Shown: positions 22,956 to 32,316 of the stretch, piece by piece | Numbering within the stretch: the stretch's first letter is position 1 | Layout of the letters: each line of letters starts with the position of its first letter | Assembly (NCBI GenBank): GCA_034439475.1 | Contig: JAWXAN010000058.1 | Location: 1 to 34,353 of the forward strand | Reading direction: 5' to 3' | Length of the DNA: 34,353 nucleotides | DNA from: Candidatus Zixiibacteriota bacterium | GTDB lineage: Bacteria > Zixibacteria > MSB-5A5 > GN15 > FEB-12 | Made by a program: the position numbers and the translations under genes | The notes under the pieces: generated by a model | What the model was told of the DNA's origin: nothing | The model's input: the letters and a program-made list of their open reading frames with translations, nothing else | Database searches by the model: none

Positions 22956-25354
22956 TAAATTCGCCGGGCAATGTCGCTGCCCTCTACTTTACTCTTTGCA
23001 GTCTGATACGGAGTGCGAACAAGCGAGAGCTTAATAACTTCCTTTACCGACGACACAAAATGCAGTTTTAGGCCTTCGAGAAGCTCAGGCTGTATCTCAA
23101 CCACATCTTTGCGGTTTCGCTCAGGAACAATTATTTCGTTGATGCCGATTCGTTTGGCGGCCAGCAGTTTTTCATTGAGGCCGCCTATAGGAAGGACATC
23201 GCCGCTGAGGGTGATTTCTCCCGTCATGGCAATATCAGTTCGCACGGGAATATTAGTCAGGCTCGACAGCATTGCTGTCAGAAGTGTGACACCCGCCGAC
23301 GGTCCGTCTTTTGGCACCGCGCCCTCGGGAATATGGACATGGAGTTCGAGCGTTTCGAAGAAGTCATGGCTCAACCCCAACTCCTTGGCATGGTTGCGAA
23401 TATAGGACATGGCCGCTGTGCCGGATTCGCGCATGACATCGCCAAGCGAGCCGGTGAGAGTGAGTTTTGCTTTACCCCGCATGGGAACGACTTCGACTGG
23501 GAGGACCTCGCCGCCGAGTTCGGTCCATGCCAGACCAACCGCATAGCCGATTGTCGGAATGGGTTTGATATTGGTGTCGATATACTTTCTCGCGCCAAGA
23601 AATTTCTGTGCTTTAGTTTTGCTGATGACTACTTTGCGAAGTTTTTTCCCTTCGGCTAACTCCACGGCTATTTTGCGGAGCATACTGCTCAGTTGACGTT
23701 CGAGTTCACGTACGCCCGATTCCCGGGTATAGTGATTGATGACTTCGTAGATTGCTTCGCTGCTCAATTGAACAAGAGATGGATCCAAGCCGAATTCGGA
23801 AACCAGTTTTGGAAGAAGAAAATCACGGGCTATGGCGGCCTTCTCAAAATCAAGATATCCGGGCAGACGGATAATTTCCATTCTGTCGCGAAGCGGTTCA
23901 GGAATACCAGCGGTTGAGTTGGCCGTGGTAATGAAAAGAATATTGGACAAATCATAATCCAATTCGAGATAATTGTCATAAAATGTCGAGTTCTGTTCTG
24001 GATCGAGCACTTCCAAAAGTGCAGCCGCCGGATCACCGCGGAAATCACGTCCGATTTTGTCGACTTCGTCAAGCAGAAAAAGCGGATTGGATGACTCGGC
24101 TTTTTTGAGCGACTGAATGATACGGCCCGGAAGGGCGCCGATATACGTTCTCCGGTGTCCGCGAATTTCGGCTTCGTCATGAATACCACCGAGCGACATG
24201 CGGACGAATTTCCTGCCCAAGGCATGGGCTATTGATCGGCCAATCGATGTCTTTCCGACACCCGGAGGGCCAACCAAACAGAGGATTGGCCCTTTGACTC
24301 TTCCCGCAAGACGGATAACAGCCAGATGCTCAAGGATTCTTCGTTTGGCTTTATCTAAACCAAAGTGGTCGCCGTCGAGGATTGATTTTACCGAGGCGAA
24401 ATCGGTTCTGTCCTGGGTATTGACTTTCCATGGCAAGCAGATGAGCCATTCAAGATATGAGCGGACGACGCCCGACTCGGCTGAATAGGGATGCATTTTG
24501 GAAAGTTTTTTGAGTTCCTCTTCGGCTTTTGCCTTTGCCTTTTCAGGAAAATCTCCGCTTTCGATCTTGGTAAGTAGATCATCGACTTCGCCAATCGATT
24601 CATCGGATTGTCCGAGTTCGTCTTTGATTGCTTTGAGTTGCTGTTGAAGATACATCTCGCGCTGCCCGCGTGACATAGACTCACGCACCGAACCTTCAAT
24701 CTTCATCTCAATTTTGAGAATTTCTATCTCTTCTTTGAGAATGTCGGCAAGTACCGCGAACTGGTCGCGTACGGTTACGGCTTCGAGTATCCGCTGTTTA
24801 ATATCGATTTTGTGCAGTAAGTGCGCGGCGATTGTGTCTGCCAGTTGATGATACTGATCGATTGAAGCCAGAGAGACAAGGACCTCATCGGGAATACGGC
24901 GATTCATTCTCACATATTCAGTGAACTGCTCGGCAACTGAGCGGGACAGGGCCTCGATTTCACGATTGGCAACTTTTGTTTCCGGCGGATAGAGTTTAAT
25001 TTTAGCCGAAAGAAATCCCTCAGTTCTGGACACTGCGAGCAGTTCTGCGCGGAAAAGTCCCTCAACGAGTACTTTCAGCGAGCCATTGGGCAGTTTCATG
25101 ACCTGTAAAACCCGCGCGACAACACCGAACGAATATAGATCGCCCGGTTTGGGATTATCAGTTCCCGGCGAGCGCTGCGCCACAAGCAAGACCTGTTTAT
25201 CAAGGATCATCGCTTCCTGAAGCGCCTGCACGGTGAATTTACGTCCGACAAGCAGCGGATATATCATGTGCGGAAATACCACTACATCCCGGAGCGGGAT
25301 GACTGGTAGTCTGGATTTGACATCAATTTCTTCTGAATTATGCTTTAACTTCAT
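22955..25354 (-). CDS. lon: ATP-dependent protease Lon
   Basis: This 799-residue protein has the full LonA layout: an N-terminal substrate-binding domain (about 15-205, starting LPVIPLRDVVVFPHMI), coiled coil (about 210-285), AAA+ module with Walker A GPPGVGKT (362-369) and Walker B LFLLDEVDKI, and a C-terminal protease domain with the catalytic serine in PKDGPSAGVT (S686) and the lysine in EKLLAAKRIG. Lon degrades damaged and regulatory proteins in the cytoplasm. No CIRCE or clear sigma32 box was found upstream. The 164-base spacer to the pseudokinase gene holds only a small GGAACA/TGTTCC hairpin near 25404, and no certain promoter. Confidence 0.97.
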   Translation of the reverse strand: MKLKHNSEEIDVKSRLPVIPLRDVVVFPHMIYPLLVGRKFTVQALQEAMILDKQVLLVAQRSPGTDNPKPGDLYSFGVVARVLQVMKLPNGSLKVLVEGLFRAELLAVSRTEGFLSAKIKLYPPETKVANREIEALSRSVAEQFTEYVRMNRRIPDEVLVSLASIDQYHQLADTIAAHLLHKIDIKQRILEAVTVRDQFAVLADILKEEIEILKIEMKIEGSVRESMSRGQREMYLQQQLKAIKDELGQSDESIGEVDDLLTKIESGDFPEKAKAKAEEELKKLSKMHPYSAESGVVRSYLEWLICLPWKVNTQDRTDFASVKSILDGDHFGLDKAKRRILEHLAVIRLAGRVKGPILCLVGPPGVGKTSIGRSIAHALGRKFVRMSLGGIHDEAEIRGHRRTYIGALPGRIIQSLKKAESSNPLFLLDEVDKIGRDFRGDPAAALLEVLDPEQNSTFYDNYLELDYDLSNILFITTANSTAGIPEPLRDRMEIIRLPGYLDFEKAAIARDFLLPKLVSEFGLDPSLVQLSSEAIYEVINHYTRESGVRELERQLSSMLRKIAVELAEGKKLRKVVISKTKAQKFLGARKYIDTNIKPIPTIGYAVGLAWTELGGEVLPVEVVPMRGKAKLTLTGSLGDVMRESGTAAMSYIRNHAKELGLSHDFFETLELHVHIPEGAVPKDGPSAGVTLLTAMLSSLTNIPVRTDIAMTGEITLSGDVLPIGGLNEKLLAAKRIGINEIIVPERNRKDVVEIQPELLEGLKLHFVSSVKEVIKLSLVRTPYQTAKSKVEGSDIARRI

Positions 25355-25518
25355 ATCGTTCAGTTCTTGTACACACTTTCGATCTAGGAGGACGAATTAC
25401 ATCGGAACATAGGCAATTGTTCCGCGTGTGGGAATAGTTTTTCCGCAAATTATCTTAAATTGTGGCTCAAATGTCCGGTAAGTTATTGAGAGGAAAAGAG
25501 TAAACTCGTACAAGATTC

Positions 25519-26400
25519 CTACTGCCGAAAGTACCAGATTTCGGTAATCCAAAGAACTATGAAGGCCAACATAACAAGCGCCGCTATGAGGTACGCCCGA
25601 GGAGTCCAATTCCCCCGTTCCAACACCACACGCTGGGGCATTGAGTGGTGTTCGGCGGAAATCATCTCAAGGGTGACTTTTAGTTCTTCGGCATTCCGAA
25701 TCTGCTCATCTGGATCATGTGACAGGAGTTTTTTGACGAGCAACTGAATATCAGTGGGAATGGCATTATTTTCTTCAGACGAGAATTCGGGCTTGGCTTT
25801 AGGTCTGTTTCCCATCAATAACTCAAAGAAAACGGCTCCGAGGGAATAGAGGTCACTTTGCGACGATAGGTTTCTCTGCACAATCTGCTCGGGCGCAAAA
25901 TGGGACAGATTATCCGGGTATTTTGACTGAATGCGGTCATAATCCAGAGGCAATCCGCAATCGACAATTCGGACAGTTCCATCCGTCGTAATAATGATAT
26001 TACTTGCGCAGATGTTGCCATGAACAAGCTCTTGGGCATGAATAGCATTGAGACATTTGGCAAGCTGGAGCGCGTAATCCAAAAAACCAGCGGTGGCCAA
26101 TTTTTTGCCTTTGGCTATTTCACTAGCGTTTATGCCGTCGATATAATCCCGAATAGCGTAGTAGCTCCAATCCTGTTCAAGAATCGAATCAAATGCGGCA
26201 ATTCGGTTTTTCCCCAGCCGGGCAAAATTACTCAAGTCCTGGTTGACTGCTGCGCGAATCTCTGGATCGGCAAGTTGCGGATGTGATAACCTTTTTAGGA
26301 TTATTTTGCGGTTTGTGTCACGTTCAAGCGCGATCCATGTCTCGCCGCTTTTGCTCTCGCCGAGCTGCTCGACTATGTCAAACTGCGATAGCTGTTTCAT
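25519..26400 (-). CDS. Membrane-anchored Ser/Thr kinase homologue, probable pseudokinase
   Basis: This 293-residue protein has a protein-kinase fold from residue 7 to about 245 and one C-terminal membrane helix (about 268-290, AYLIAALVMLAFIVLWITE). The strand-3 lysine is kept (IILKRL, K36), as are the DFG aspartate (DCG, D147), APE (169-171) and SDLYSLG (D183). The catalytic-loop HRDLKxxN is HGNICASN (127-134): the catalytic Asp is Asn129 and the Lys two residues on is Cys131. The glycine loop is GESKSG instead of GxGxxG. It is probably inactive or weak and may act as a scaffold; that is an inference. Its ATG lies 12 bases after pcrA, and lon follows after 164 bases. Confidence 0.85.
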   Translation of the reverse strand: MKQLSQFDIVEQLGESKSGETWIALERDTNRKIILKRLSHPQLADPEIRAAVNQDLSNFARLGKNRIAAFDSILEQDWSYYAIRDYIDGINASEIAKGKKLATAGFLDYALQLAKCLNAIHAQELVHGNICASNIIITTDGTVRIVDCGLPLDYDRIQSKYPDNLSHFAPEQIVQRNLSSQSDLYSLGAVFFELLMGNRPKAKPEFSSEENNAIPTDIQLLVKKLLSHDPDEQIRNAEELKVTLEMISAEHHSMPQRVVLERGNWTPRAYLIAALVMLAFIVLWITEIWYFRQ

Positions 26401-26412
26401 CGAGTATCTGTA

Positions 26413-28626
26413 TCAGCCCACCAGTGTGAGTTTGGCGTAACGCGCCATAATCTTTTTGACGCCGAGCCCGGAGAACATAATCTCAAGCCGCAATGAGTCG
26501 CCGAATCCATCGGATTTTATAATTTTGCCCCGGCCAAAAGTGGGATGTGAGACAAGCCGCCCGATTTTCATCGTTTCATTCTCATCGTATTCATAATGCA
26601 CACCCGTTTTGACCACACGCTCTGAAGATGAAGCACGGGAGTTGTATCCATTGCTGCTTAGAGGCAGCCCGGCTTGGACTGCGGTTCGCGTGCGAAGGTC
26701 TGTCCTGTCAAGGAGATTTTGAGGGATTTCTTTGATGAAGCGGGATGGGATGGATTCGACTTCGCCGAAACGATGCCGAACTGATGCCGATGTAAGGTAT
26801 AATCGATGTCGCGCTCTGGTCGCTCCGACATAGAAGAGCCTTCGCTCCTCTTCCAACTGCAGCGGGTCATCAAATGATCTCTGCATGGGAAATAAACCTT
26901 CTTCAAGGCCGACCAGATAAACAGTGTCGTATTCCAATCCTTTAGCCGAATGAATGGTCATCATTGTGACCTTGTCGTCGATTTCACGATACTGGTCCAA
27001 ATCTGTAAAGAGCGAAATCTCGGAGAGATATTCAACAAGATGCCCATCAGATCGCGCCCGGGCAAACTCGGCGGTACCTTCGATAAAGGCTTCCACGTTC
27101 TCAATTTTGGTTTGTCCCAGCACCGGGTCTTCGGATAACAGTTCGGTCAGAATGCTGATATCAGTCACAAGATTTTGGGTGAGCAAATCAACAGGAATGC
27201 TTGAGGCTTGGGCACGGTACTTTTCTATCATTTCAATGAACGGCTCGATGCGTTTGTATTTTCCGGCAAGCTCGGGGTACTGCGCCGACTGTCGGGCAAT
27301 ATCATAGCGGGAGCGCCCCTCTTTTCGGGCTAAGACGGCAATATCATCGACTGTTTTGTCTCCGATCCCGCGTTTGGGGTAGTTGATAACTCTTTCGAAG
27401 GAAATATCATCTTTTGGATTGGCTATAAGTTTCAGGTAGGCCAGAAGGTCTTTGATTTCTTTTCGCTGATAGAACGAGACGCCGCCGACAATCTGATAAG
27501 CAATATTATTCCGGCGGAATTGTTCTTCGAAAGCTCGTGACTGGGCATTGGTGCGATAGAGGATAACGGTCTGCTTTAATGATAACCCATCCGAGCCATT
27601 ACGCCCGGAAATAATCCGTGTACACACTTCAGTCGCCTCGGCTTCGGCAGAATCGACCAGAAGCAGGCGAATCATATCTCCATCGCCGGCATCGGTCCAG
27701 AGTGTTTTCCCTTTGCGCTGGGAGTTATGTTTTATTACCGATGAGGCGGCTTTGAGAATGGCGCCGGTGGAGCGGTAATTTTGTTCAAGCTTGATTATTT
27801 TGGCGCCGGGATAGTCCTTTTCAAATCCGAGGATGTTCTGGATGTCGGCTCCGCGCCAGCCATAGATGGATTGGTCTTCGTCACCGACCACACAGATATT
27901 GTCATGGCCGCCCAGAAGATTCCTAAGCAAAAGATATTGCACACGGTTGGTGTCCTGGTATTCGTCGACCATGAGGTATTTGAAGAAACGGCGGTATTTT
28001 TCGCCGATTTCGGTGTTGTTGGTCAACAACCAGACGGTGTTAGTGATGAGGTCATCGAAATCCATCGCCCCGCATTCCCGAAGACGCTTTTGATAGAGCG
28101 AATAGATTGTCGCGGTGCGCGACTCGAAATAACCATTGGCGGTTGCGGCAAACTGTTCCGGGCTCCTGAGTTGGTTTTTGGCGTCTGAGATTTTTCTGAG
28201 TTGTCCTTTTGGTGGAAACTGGGCGTCGGATATTCCGAGTTCTTTGATACAGCTCTTTATGAGCGAGAGAGAATCGGCGGAATCGAAAATAGTAAAATTG
28301 TTATCATATCCGATAACATGAGCTTCGCGCCGCAGAAGTCTCGCGCAGAAAGAGTGGAATGTCGAAACATTCATCGTCGCCGCTCCGGCTCCCACAAGCT
28401 GTGCGACGCGTTCTTTCATCTCGGCGGCGGCTTTGTTGGTGAAGGTCACCGCCAAAATCTGGTGCGGCTCGGCTTTGCGCTCGGTCAATATATAAGCCAG
28501 GCGGCGGGTTAACACACGCGTTTTGCCCGACCCGGCCCCCGCGATAATAAGAAGCGGACCTTCGGTGGTGGTGACCGCTTCGCGTTGCGGGTCATTGAGA
28601 TCTTTAAGCAGCCAATTCATATTCAT
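26413..28626 (-). CDS. pcrA: UvrD/PcrA-type superfamily 1A DNA helicase
   Basis: This protein has about 737 residues from ATG 28626 (28620 is an alternative); the frame extends upstream into repeat DNA that I regard as non-coding. The helicase motifs appear in order: Q-motif LNDPQREAV, I AGAGSGKTRVLTRRL, II MVDEYQDTN, III GDEDQSIYGWRGAD, IV LEQNYRST, V TIHSAKGLEYDTVYLVG, and VI YVGATRARHRLYL. The C-terminal tail HPTFGRGKIIKSDG with AKLTLV is the Tudor-like end typical of PcrA and UvrD. It is a 3'-5' helicase acting in repair and replication. No Shine-Dalgarno is evident at either start. The kinase homologue follows directly. Confidence 0.95.
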   Translation of the reverse strand: MNMNWLLKDLNDPQREAVTTTEGPLLIIAGAGSGKTRVLTRRLAYILTERKAEPHQILAVTFTNKAAAEMKERVAQLVGAGAATMNVSTFHSFCARLLRREAHVIGYDNNFTIFDSADSLSLIKSCIKELGISDAQFPPKGQLRKISDAKNQLRSPEQFAATANGYFESRTATIYSLYQKRLRECGAMDFDDLITNTVWLLTNNTEIGEKYRRFFKYLMVDEYQDTNRVQYLLLRNLLGGHDNICVVGDEDQSIYGWRGADIQNILGFEKDYPGAKIIKLEQNYRSTGAILKAASSVIKHNSQRKGKTLWTDAGDGDMIRLLLVDSAEAEATEVCTRIISGRNGSDGLSLKQTVILYRTNAQSRAFEEQFRRNNIAYQIVGGVSFYQRKEIKDLLAYLKLIANPKDDISFERVINYPKRGIGDKTVDDIAVLARKEGRSRYDIARQSAQYPELAGKYKRIEPFIEMIEKYRAQASSIPVDLLTQNLVTDISILTELLSEDPVLGQTKIENVEAFIEGTAEFARARSDGHLVEYLSEISLFTDLDQYREIDDKVTMMTIHSAKGLEYDTVYLVGLEEGLFPMQRSFDDPLQLEEERRLFYVGATRARHRLYLTSASVRHRFGEVESIPSRFIKEIPQNLLDRTDLRTRTAVQAGLPLSSNGYNSRASSSERVVKTGVHYEYDENETMKIGRLVSHPTFGRGKIIKSDGFGDSLRLEIMFSGLGVKKIMARYAKLTLVG

Positions 28627-29299
28627 ACCAGTCGAAGAATATATGGCTTTGATATAGAATGGCAATGATATTTGAGGCGGGAGGGGCAAAGAAGGGGAAA
28701 GTTGGTGCACGAGGCTCTCATGTCCGCCCCACCACAGGGGTAGGCGTGGTGAAGCATACACCAACCACAAAAATACAGAATCGCTGAACCACGGGGGTTC
28801 ATCGCTACATGGTCTTGTACCACACCGCTTACGGTGTGATCATATTTTTGGTACGGGGCAGAGACGCCCCGCACGAAAATGAGTGTGAGTTTGACATGCC
28901 GCGTCCGGGTCATTTCGAGCGAACAGCGAAGGATGAGTGCTGAGGCCACCGAAGTCCGCCTGTGGCGGGTGACTTGACGGTCATAAAATTGGCGGGTTCG
29001 GGGATCCACCACGGCGGACAAGCTTCCCCGCCCTACTTTTTGAAAATAGGAGTGTCGGGCATCCGCCGCGGCGGACCGACACCACGATATATTTGCAGTC
29101 AGGTCACACCTCTCCCTTCGCCCGCCTTGGCGGACTCAGAGAAAGCCAAGACCTGTCGGAACAAAAAATGCTGTCAGGCGCCCCGTTTCGATGGAGATGC
29201 CAAGCGACCCATTCCTTAGTCACGAAACCCGCTTTCGCTATAGAAAGAATGTCAATCGAATGGACGAGTGTGTGAGATTATCTGCCTTCTACGAACAAA
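28627..29299. repeat. Gene-free region with diverged intergenic repeats
   Basis: No credible gene is seen. GGTGCACGAGG (28704-28714) and a 20-base unit (28773-28792) recur with small changes at 33863-33873 and 33894-33913. CACACCG-CTTA-CGGTGTG (28821-28838) is a perfect hairpin, followed by ATCATATTTTT. GGGGC/GCCCC (28856-28870) is another. A 78-base element (28908-28985) has a copy at 34097-34174. The remainder is GC-rich and carries several CCGCC/GGCGG dyads. Confidence 0.6.
28908..28985 (+). repeat. Dispersed 78-bp repeat, copy 1
   Basis: It shares 64 of 78 positions (about 82 %) with 34097-34174 on the same strand without gaps. Both begin GGTCA(T/C)TTCGAGCGAA and contain GAGTGCTGAGG, CCGAAGTC, GGCGGGTGAC and TGACGG. 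The differences are spread evenly, with no codon pattern. Confidence 0.75.
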
Positions 29300-29328
29300 T
29301 TGATACCGAGCAGTGTATTATTTATAGA
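29300..29328 (+). promoter_or_regulatory. Promoter of the small zinc-ribbon gene
   Basis: TTGATA (29300-29305) and TATAGA (29323-29328) are separated by 17 bases; transcription should begin near 29335, 38 bases before ATG 29373. Confidence 0.5.
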
Positions 29329-29372
29329 CGAGTTTTTACCGCATCTAAAAATGGCAAACACAAAGATAGAAC

Positions 29373-29657
29373 ATGCCTATGAAACTGATCCCTGCTTTGA
29401 TTGCAATGACAATCGCACTCTCGACAACTTTCGGCTGGATAACAGCCGATTTGGCTGAGAAGTCCGGCCGGAACAGAGTTTACTGGTTTTGTATCGGACT
29501 CATTCTTGGACCGTTCGGCCTGTTTGCAATTTTGATAACCGCCAGGAAATATATCTGCCGCAGTTGCCATCAAAAAGTAGAACCGCTCATAGGTCTCTGC
29601 CCAAGCTGTTTCAATCAATTAGAACAGCCCCGCCAGCGAATACATATTCCTGAATAG
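29373..29657 (+). CDS. Small membrane protein with zinc ribbon
   Basis: This 94-residue protein has two hydrophobic segments (about 4-27 and 38-57, WFCIGLILGPFGLFAILITA). A C-terminal zinc-ribbon-like pair follows: CRSC at about 62-65 and CPSC at about 76-79. An alternative start at residue 3 is possible. It resembles small membrane proteins of the GPFGLFA type with a soluble zinc finger; the function is unknown. A promoter lies just upstream. The 200 bases after it are GC-rich spacer with a promoter for the next gene. Confidence 0.7.
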   Translation: MPMKLIPALIAMTIALSTTFGWITADLAEKSGRNRVYWFCIGLILGPFGLFAILITARKYICRSCHQKVEPLIGLCPSCFNQLEQPRQRIHIPE

Positions 29658-29788
29658 AATGTGAAATAGAGCCCGGCCTCCAAGATGCCCGCCATTGGAG
29701 GGGTTGCCCCCGACACCACTAAGAGGACAGCACCGTCCGCAGGTGGCGGGAAGTCCCTCCCAACAGCTTAAACCATTTGCCCAAAGCT

Positions 29789-29818
29789 TTGAGTTCTGCT
29801 ATTATTACAGAGTATAGT
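29789..29818 (+). promoter_or_regulatory. Promoter of the ACT/UPF0210 pair
   Basis: TTGAGT (29789-29794) and TATAGT (29813-29818) are 18 bases apart, about 40 bases before ATG 29860. It is the only promoter-like sequence in the spacer. Confidence 0.45.
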
Positions 29819-29859
29819 CAGAGACACGAGGAATTTGGTGAAAAGAAGACCGCACATCT

Positions 29860-30498
29860 ATGTCATATTCAGAATCTGAAATCTCCAAAATAACTGAAAT
29901 CGTCGCTGGCAAAATGGGTGTGCGTATGGACGCCAAAGTCCTTCGTCAAGTTGTCGACCGTATTGTCGATTCATTGCGCGAGAAACAAGGCAATCCACCA
30001 ACACAAGGCGTGATCCCCAAGGAATCAGAGCCGAAAACCAACGGCCACAGTCAGAACCCCGCTACGCTCACTTCGCTGGCATCTTCGTCGCCAACGCCGC
30101 CTTCGCTTCAACCTGTTCAGCCGACCGCCACAATTCATTCGTACCAGCCCCTCACACCTCAATCAGATCAGAACAAAGCTGACGCTAATCGAGGAGGTCT
30201 CTATGACCAAATTGAAAAGACTGACCGCACAAGAATTATCATCGCGGTATTTGGCAAAAACCGCCCGGGGATTGTTTCTTCGATTACTGCAGTACTTGCG
30301 GAGAATGGCTGTTCCATCGAAGATATTTCCCAGACAATTATGCAGGAGTTTTTCTCAATGATTATGGTTGTCGATATTAGCGGCTGTAAACTTGATTTCG
30401 CGGGACTTCGCGACAAAATCCAGTCGACCGAAACGCAGCTTGGTATGAAAGTCTATGTCATGCACGAAGATATTTTCCGGTATATGCACCGGATCTGA
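29860..30498 (+). CDS. ACT-domain (UPF0237) protein with N-terminal helical extension
   Basis: This 212-residue protein ends in an ACT domain (about 123-212), starting [20 protein letters not shown]-like ([20 protein letters not shown]) and including [20 protein letters not shown] and IVVD-type strands. Ordinary UPF0237 proteins are only about 90 residues. Here residues 1-45 form an amphipathic helical segment ([14 protein letters not shown], then [18 protein letters not shown]), joined by a Pro/Ser/Thr/Gln-rich linker of about 75 residues. ACT domains sense small ligands, often amino acids. The gene precedes the UPF0210 gene by 11 bases, the partner it keeps in many bacteria. The extension may dock the protein to an assembly; that is speculative. 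Confidence 0.85.
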   Translation: MSYSESEISKITEIVAGKMGVRMDAKVLRQVVDRIVDSLREKQGNPPTQGVIPKESEPKTNGHSQNPATLTSLASSSPTPPSLQPVQPTATIHSYQPLTPQSDQNKADANRGGLYDQIEKTDRTRIIIAVFGKNRPGIVSSITAVLAENGCSIEDISQTIMQEFFSMIMVVDISGCKLDFAGLRDKIQSTETQLGMKVYVMHEDIFRYMHRI

Positions 30499-30509
30499 GA
30501 CATTGCCCC

Positions 30510-31865
30510 ATGTCGTACAAACCCGAAGAAATAATCGAGACCATCCACATGACCGAGGTCCAGCACCTCGATATTCGCACCGTCACAATGGGGATATCGC
30601 TTCGCGACTGTGCCGACCCTGACCCAAAACAACTGTTAGCCAAAATCCGCCGAAAAATTTTGACCAAAGCAGAAAATCATGTTCGGACGGTCGAATCAAT
30701 TTCAAATGAGTATGGCATTCCAATTGCCAACAAAAGAATATCAGTCACACCTCTTGCCATTATTGCTGACGGACATACGGTCGACACATTTATTGCTATC
30801 GCCCAGACGCTCGATACCACAGCCGAAGAACTCGGGATAGATTATCTCGGCGGATTCGGCGCGCTTGTGCAAAAAGGAATGACAGCCGGAGACAAAAATC
30901 TCATCGACAGCATTCCCGACGCACTCGCCTCAACCAAACGAGTCTGCGCATTTGTCAATGTTGCCAGCACAAGAGCGGGTATTAATATGGATGCCGTCGC
31001 CCGGATGGGAACGATGATAAAAGAATTGGCCGGAAAGACTCATGAAGCCATCGGATGCTGTAAATTTGTCGTTTTCGCCAACTGTGTCGAAGACAATCCT
31101 TTTGTGGCCGGGGCTTTTCATGGAATCAGCGAACCAGAGACTGTCATCAATGTCGGTATCTCCGGGCCAGGAGTCGTACTTGCCGCTGTGAGACGCGCGG
31201 GGCAGTGTGATTTCGGGATTTTGGCCGAAGTTATCAAGCGCACTGCCTTCAAAGTTACCCGTATGGGAGAAATGGTCGGCAGGAAAGCATCGCAGAGACT
31301 TGGGGTCGAATTTGGCATTGTCGATCTCTCGCTTGCGCCGACTCCGGCCGAAGGGGATTCGGTGGCTGATATTCTCGAAGCGATAGGTGTCGAGCGGTGC
31401 GGTTGTCATGGCACAACCGCCGCTCTTATGCTTCTCAACGATGCCGTAAAAAAGGGGGGTCTTATGGCCTCTTCTTTTGTCGGCGGACTTTCCGGCGCGT
31501 TCATTCCGGTTGCCGAAGATCAGGGTATGATTCGCGCGGTCGAAGCTGGCGCGCTCTCGATTGAGAAACTTGAAGCGATGAGTTCGGTCTGCTCGGTAGG
31601 ACTCGACATGGTAGCAATCCCAGGGGACACGCCGGCCGCGACGATCTCGGCTATTATCGCCGATGAATGCGCAATCGGTGTGGTCAATCACAAAACAACA
31701 GCAGTGCGGATAATTCCGGTTCCCGGCAAAATGGTTGGCCAGTCTGCCGAATACGGCGGATTGCTCGGAACAGCGCCAATAATGGCTGTGTCTAAATTTT
31801 CATCGGCAAATTTTATTGCCCGAGGTGGTCGGATTCCCGCCCCGGCATCAGGTATAAATAACTGA
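30510..31865 (+). CDS. PFL-family protein UPF0210 (DUF711)
   Basis: This 451-residue protein spans the whole UPF0210/DUF711 family: [96 protein letters not shown], and the end [11 protein letters not shown]. The name refers to structural likeness to pyruvate formate-lyase; I see no glycyl-radical consensus near the C-terminus, and the reaction is unknown. It is regularly adjacent to a UPF0237 ACT protein, as here (11-base gap), suggesting ligand-regulated activity. The start is ATG 30510, with no clear Shine-Dalgarno. Doxx-like coding begins 25 bases after its stop. Confidence 0.93.
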   Translation: MSYKPEEIIETIHMTEVQHLDIRTVTMGISLRDCADPDPKQLLAKIRRKILTKAENHVRTVESISNEYGIPIANKRISVTPLAIIADGHTVDTFIAIAQTLDTTAEELGIDYLGGFGALVQKGMTAGDKNLIDSIPDALASTKRVCAFVNVASTRAGINMDAVARMGTMIKELAGKTHEAIGCCKFVVFANCVEDNPFVAGAFHGISEPETVINVGISGPGVVLAAVRRAGQCDFGILAEVIKRTAFKVTRMGEMVGRKASQRLGVEFGIVDLSLAPTPAEGDSVADILEAIGVERCGCHGTTAALMLLNDAVKKGGLMASSFVGGLSGAFIPVAEDQGMIRAVEAGALSIEKLEAMSSVCSVGLDMVAIPGDTPAATISAIIADECAIGVVNHKTTAVRIIPVPGKMVGQSAEYGGLLGTAPIMAVSKFSSANFIARGGRIPAPASGINN

Positions 31866-31889
31866 CTTCAAAAATTGGAGGGATGGAAG

Positions 31890-32310
31890 ATGAAGAGATT
31901 TATTTTTGGCGAGTTTGGAAAGAGCTCCAGCGCAAGTGATTTTGGGTTGCTTATTCTTCGCATGGCGGGACTCTCGCTCGCTCTTGCCCACGGCGTCGCA
32001 AAACTGCCGCCGTCGGAAGAGCTTGTCTCTGGAGTTGCCGCGCTTGGGATTCCCAATCCCTGTTCTCTTTGCATGGTTGGCCGCGCTGGCTGAGTCCGTG
32101 GGAGCCTTTCTCCTTGCGCTTGGCTTGATGACTCGCATTGCAGCGGCGATGATTGCCTTCACAATGGCGGTCGCCTTTACACTCGCACATGCCGCCGATC
32201 CATTTGGTGTAAAAGAATTGGCCTTCCTGTATGGAATAGTTGCCGTCTGTCTTCTCCTGACGGGTCCCGGCAAAATGTCCCTTGATTATTTTCTGAGCAA
32301 GAGAAGGTAA
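31890..32310 (+). pseudogene. DoxX-family membrane protein, frameshifted
   Basis: ATG 31890 follows GGAGGG at seven bases. The first frame encodes KRFIFGEFGKSSS, then LLILRMAGLSLALAHGVAKL and ALGIPNP, and then stops at TGA 32091. Moving forward one base inside or next to the CCC at 32059-32061 gives VLFAWLAALAESVGAFLLAL, LMTRIAAAMIAFTMAVAFTL and an intact end at 32310. One base deleted from the C-run would yield a 139-residue protein with four membrane helices, a normal DoxX length. The family is implicated in redox and quinone-linked membrane functions but lacks a firm reaction. As at nth, the break lies at a homopolymer. Confidence 0.8.
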
Positions 32311-32316
32311 TTCGTT

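Noticed and set aside
30930-31691. 253-codon minus-strand ORF inside the UPF0210 gene
   Set aside because: Antisense shadow of a well-conserved gene; composition is basic and Arg/His-rich without motifs or a start signal.
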